A stretch of DNA of 13,354 nt from an uncultured Clostridia bacterium (GTDB taxonomy: Bacteria; Bacillota; Clostridia; Christensenellales; Borkfalkiaceae), in the NCBI GenBank assembly GCA_904501795.1, contig CAJGCK010000033.1, positions 1 through 13,354 on the forward strand, in the 5' to 3' direction. The first letter of the stretch is position 1. Every line of letters starts with the position of its first letter. Shown piece by piece: positions 12,938-13,354 of the stretch. The translations under genes were made by a program, and so were the position numbers. The notes beneath the pieces are model-generated. The model had not been told where the DNA came from. It was given only the letters and a program-made list of their open reading frames with translations, and did not search any database.

Positions 12938-13354
12938 CTAAATTAGCATTAATTTTTTATTTGCAATTTCAACGTGTTTATTACATATTTCAAGCGCCGA
13001 CGGCTTGTGCGAAATTATTATAAGCGTAACGTTATTTAACTTTTTAAGCCCTTCTAAAAGTTTTTGCTCCGTTTCTTCGTCAAGCGCACTAGTCGCTTCG
13101 TCAAACAACATAATCGGGCTCTTACACAATATCGCACGGGCTATGGCTATTCTTTGAATTTGACCTTCGGATAATCCCACACCCTTTTCACCAACCACCG
13201 TGTCAAGACCTTCGGGTAGTTGAGCAACGAACTCTTGCGCGCAAGAAAGTTTTAACGCGTTTTCAATTTCTTCTTCCGTTTTATCTCCCGATGCAAAAGT
13301 TACGTTATCTTTTATAGTTCCACTAAACAACATGTTCCCCTGCGGTACGTATGA
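12938..13354 (-). CDS. ABC exporter ATP-binding protein (C-terminal part)
   Basis: The frame is open through the right edge of the window to a TAG at 12940-12938, so only the last 138 residues of a longer protein are seen. They hold the second half of a nucleotide-binding domain: the Q-loop region YVPQGNMLFSGTI, the ABC signature LSEGQIQRIAIARA (Glu in place of the commoner first Gly of LSGGQ), Walker B IMLFDEATSALDE, and the H-loop ISHK. The SGTIKDNV segment and DEATSALD pattern are typical of full exporters with a fused membrane domain (MsbA/PglK-like), which would be encoded beyond the edge. The methionine at 13333 is internal (inside the Q-loop), not a start. Adjacent Wzz-like genes suggest glycan or lipid-linked export, but a promoter separates them. 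Confidence 0.92.
   Translation of the reverse strand, partial: SYVPQGNMLFSGTIKDNVTFASGDKTEEEIENALKLSCAQEFVAQLPEGLDTVVGEKGVGLSEGQIQRIAIARAILCKSPIMLFDEATSALDEETEQKLLEGLKKLNNVTLIIISHKPSALEICNKHVEIANKKLMLI

Noticed and set aside
13331..13333. ATG as the start of the ABC protein
   Set aside because: The frame continues upstream through PQGN of the Q-loop to the window edge, so this Met is internal.
1..13354. Mobile element, prophage, toxin-antitoxin or CRISPR array
   Set aside because: No transposase, integrase, spaced direct-repeat array or toxin-like gene pair was found; the genes are mostly ordinary chromosomal functions.

Overview
The window comes from an AT-rich bacterial chromosome. It most resembles an anaerobic, low-GC Bacillota (Clostridia-type) genome. 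The evidence is a rubredoxin/flavin-reductase fusion, an NrdG2-type radical SAM activase, A/G-rich Shine-Dalgarno sites, consensus sigma-A promoters and many short hairpin/U-tract terminators. No transposase, integrase, phage gene or CRISPR array is visible. The species cannot be named from the sequence alone.

Layout. Positions 1-210 hold the 3' end of a TSCPD-domain protein and its terminator. Positions 287-1015 carry a PlsC-like acyltransferase with degenerate catalytic motifs. It converges through a bidirectional terminator on dtd (1082-1519, minus). dtd and a radical SAM activase (1607-2299, plus) are divergent, and their promoters share one overlapping -35 hexamer. Next come a flavin reductase-rubredoxin fusion (2430-3023, minus), a hairpin-rich non-coding stretch, tRNA-Gln(CTG) (3282-3356, minus), and a coupled pair of genes: a PHP-domain phosphoesterase and a RimK-like ATP-grasp ligase (3408-5002, minus).

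Positions 5003-5435 encode no ordinary protein. They hold a compact transcription unit of about 240 nt with its own promoter and terminator. Its predicted pairings include a long bulged helix and a possible pseudoknot, and a perfect Shine-Dalgarno plus an 18-codon ORF are folded into its 5' domain. This is the most interesting object in the window. It is probably a structured non-coding RNA; the raiA-type and 6S families are the first ones to test. rsmE (5436-6152, plus) follows.

From 6190 to 11289 (minus) five tightly spaced genes form an apparent operon, in transcription order: small multidrug-export-type membrane protein, patatin-like phospholipase, ComEC-like metallo-beta-lactamase lipoprotein, sn-glycerol-1-phosphate dehydrogenase (AraM/EgsA type) and a long ROK-like sugar kinase. 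A membrane-lipid or glycerophosphate role is a reasonable inference but is not proven. Positions 11345-12839 (minus) carry two tandem Wzz/YveK-like polysaccharide co-polymerases behind a good promoter with a palindrome over its -10. The window ends inside an ABC exporter ATPase gene (12938-13354, minus), whose 5' part lies outside.
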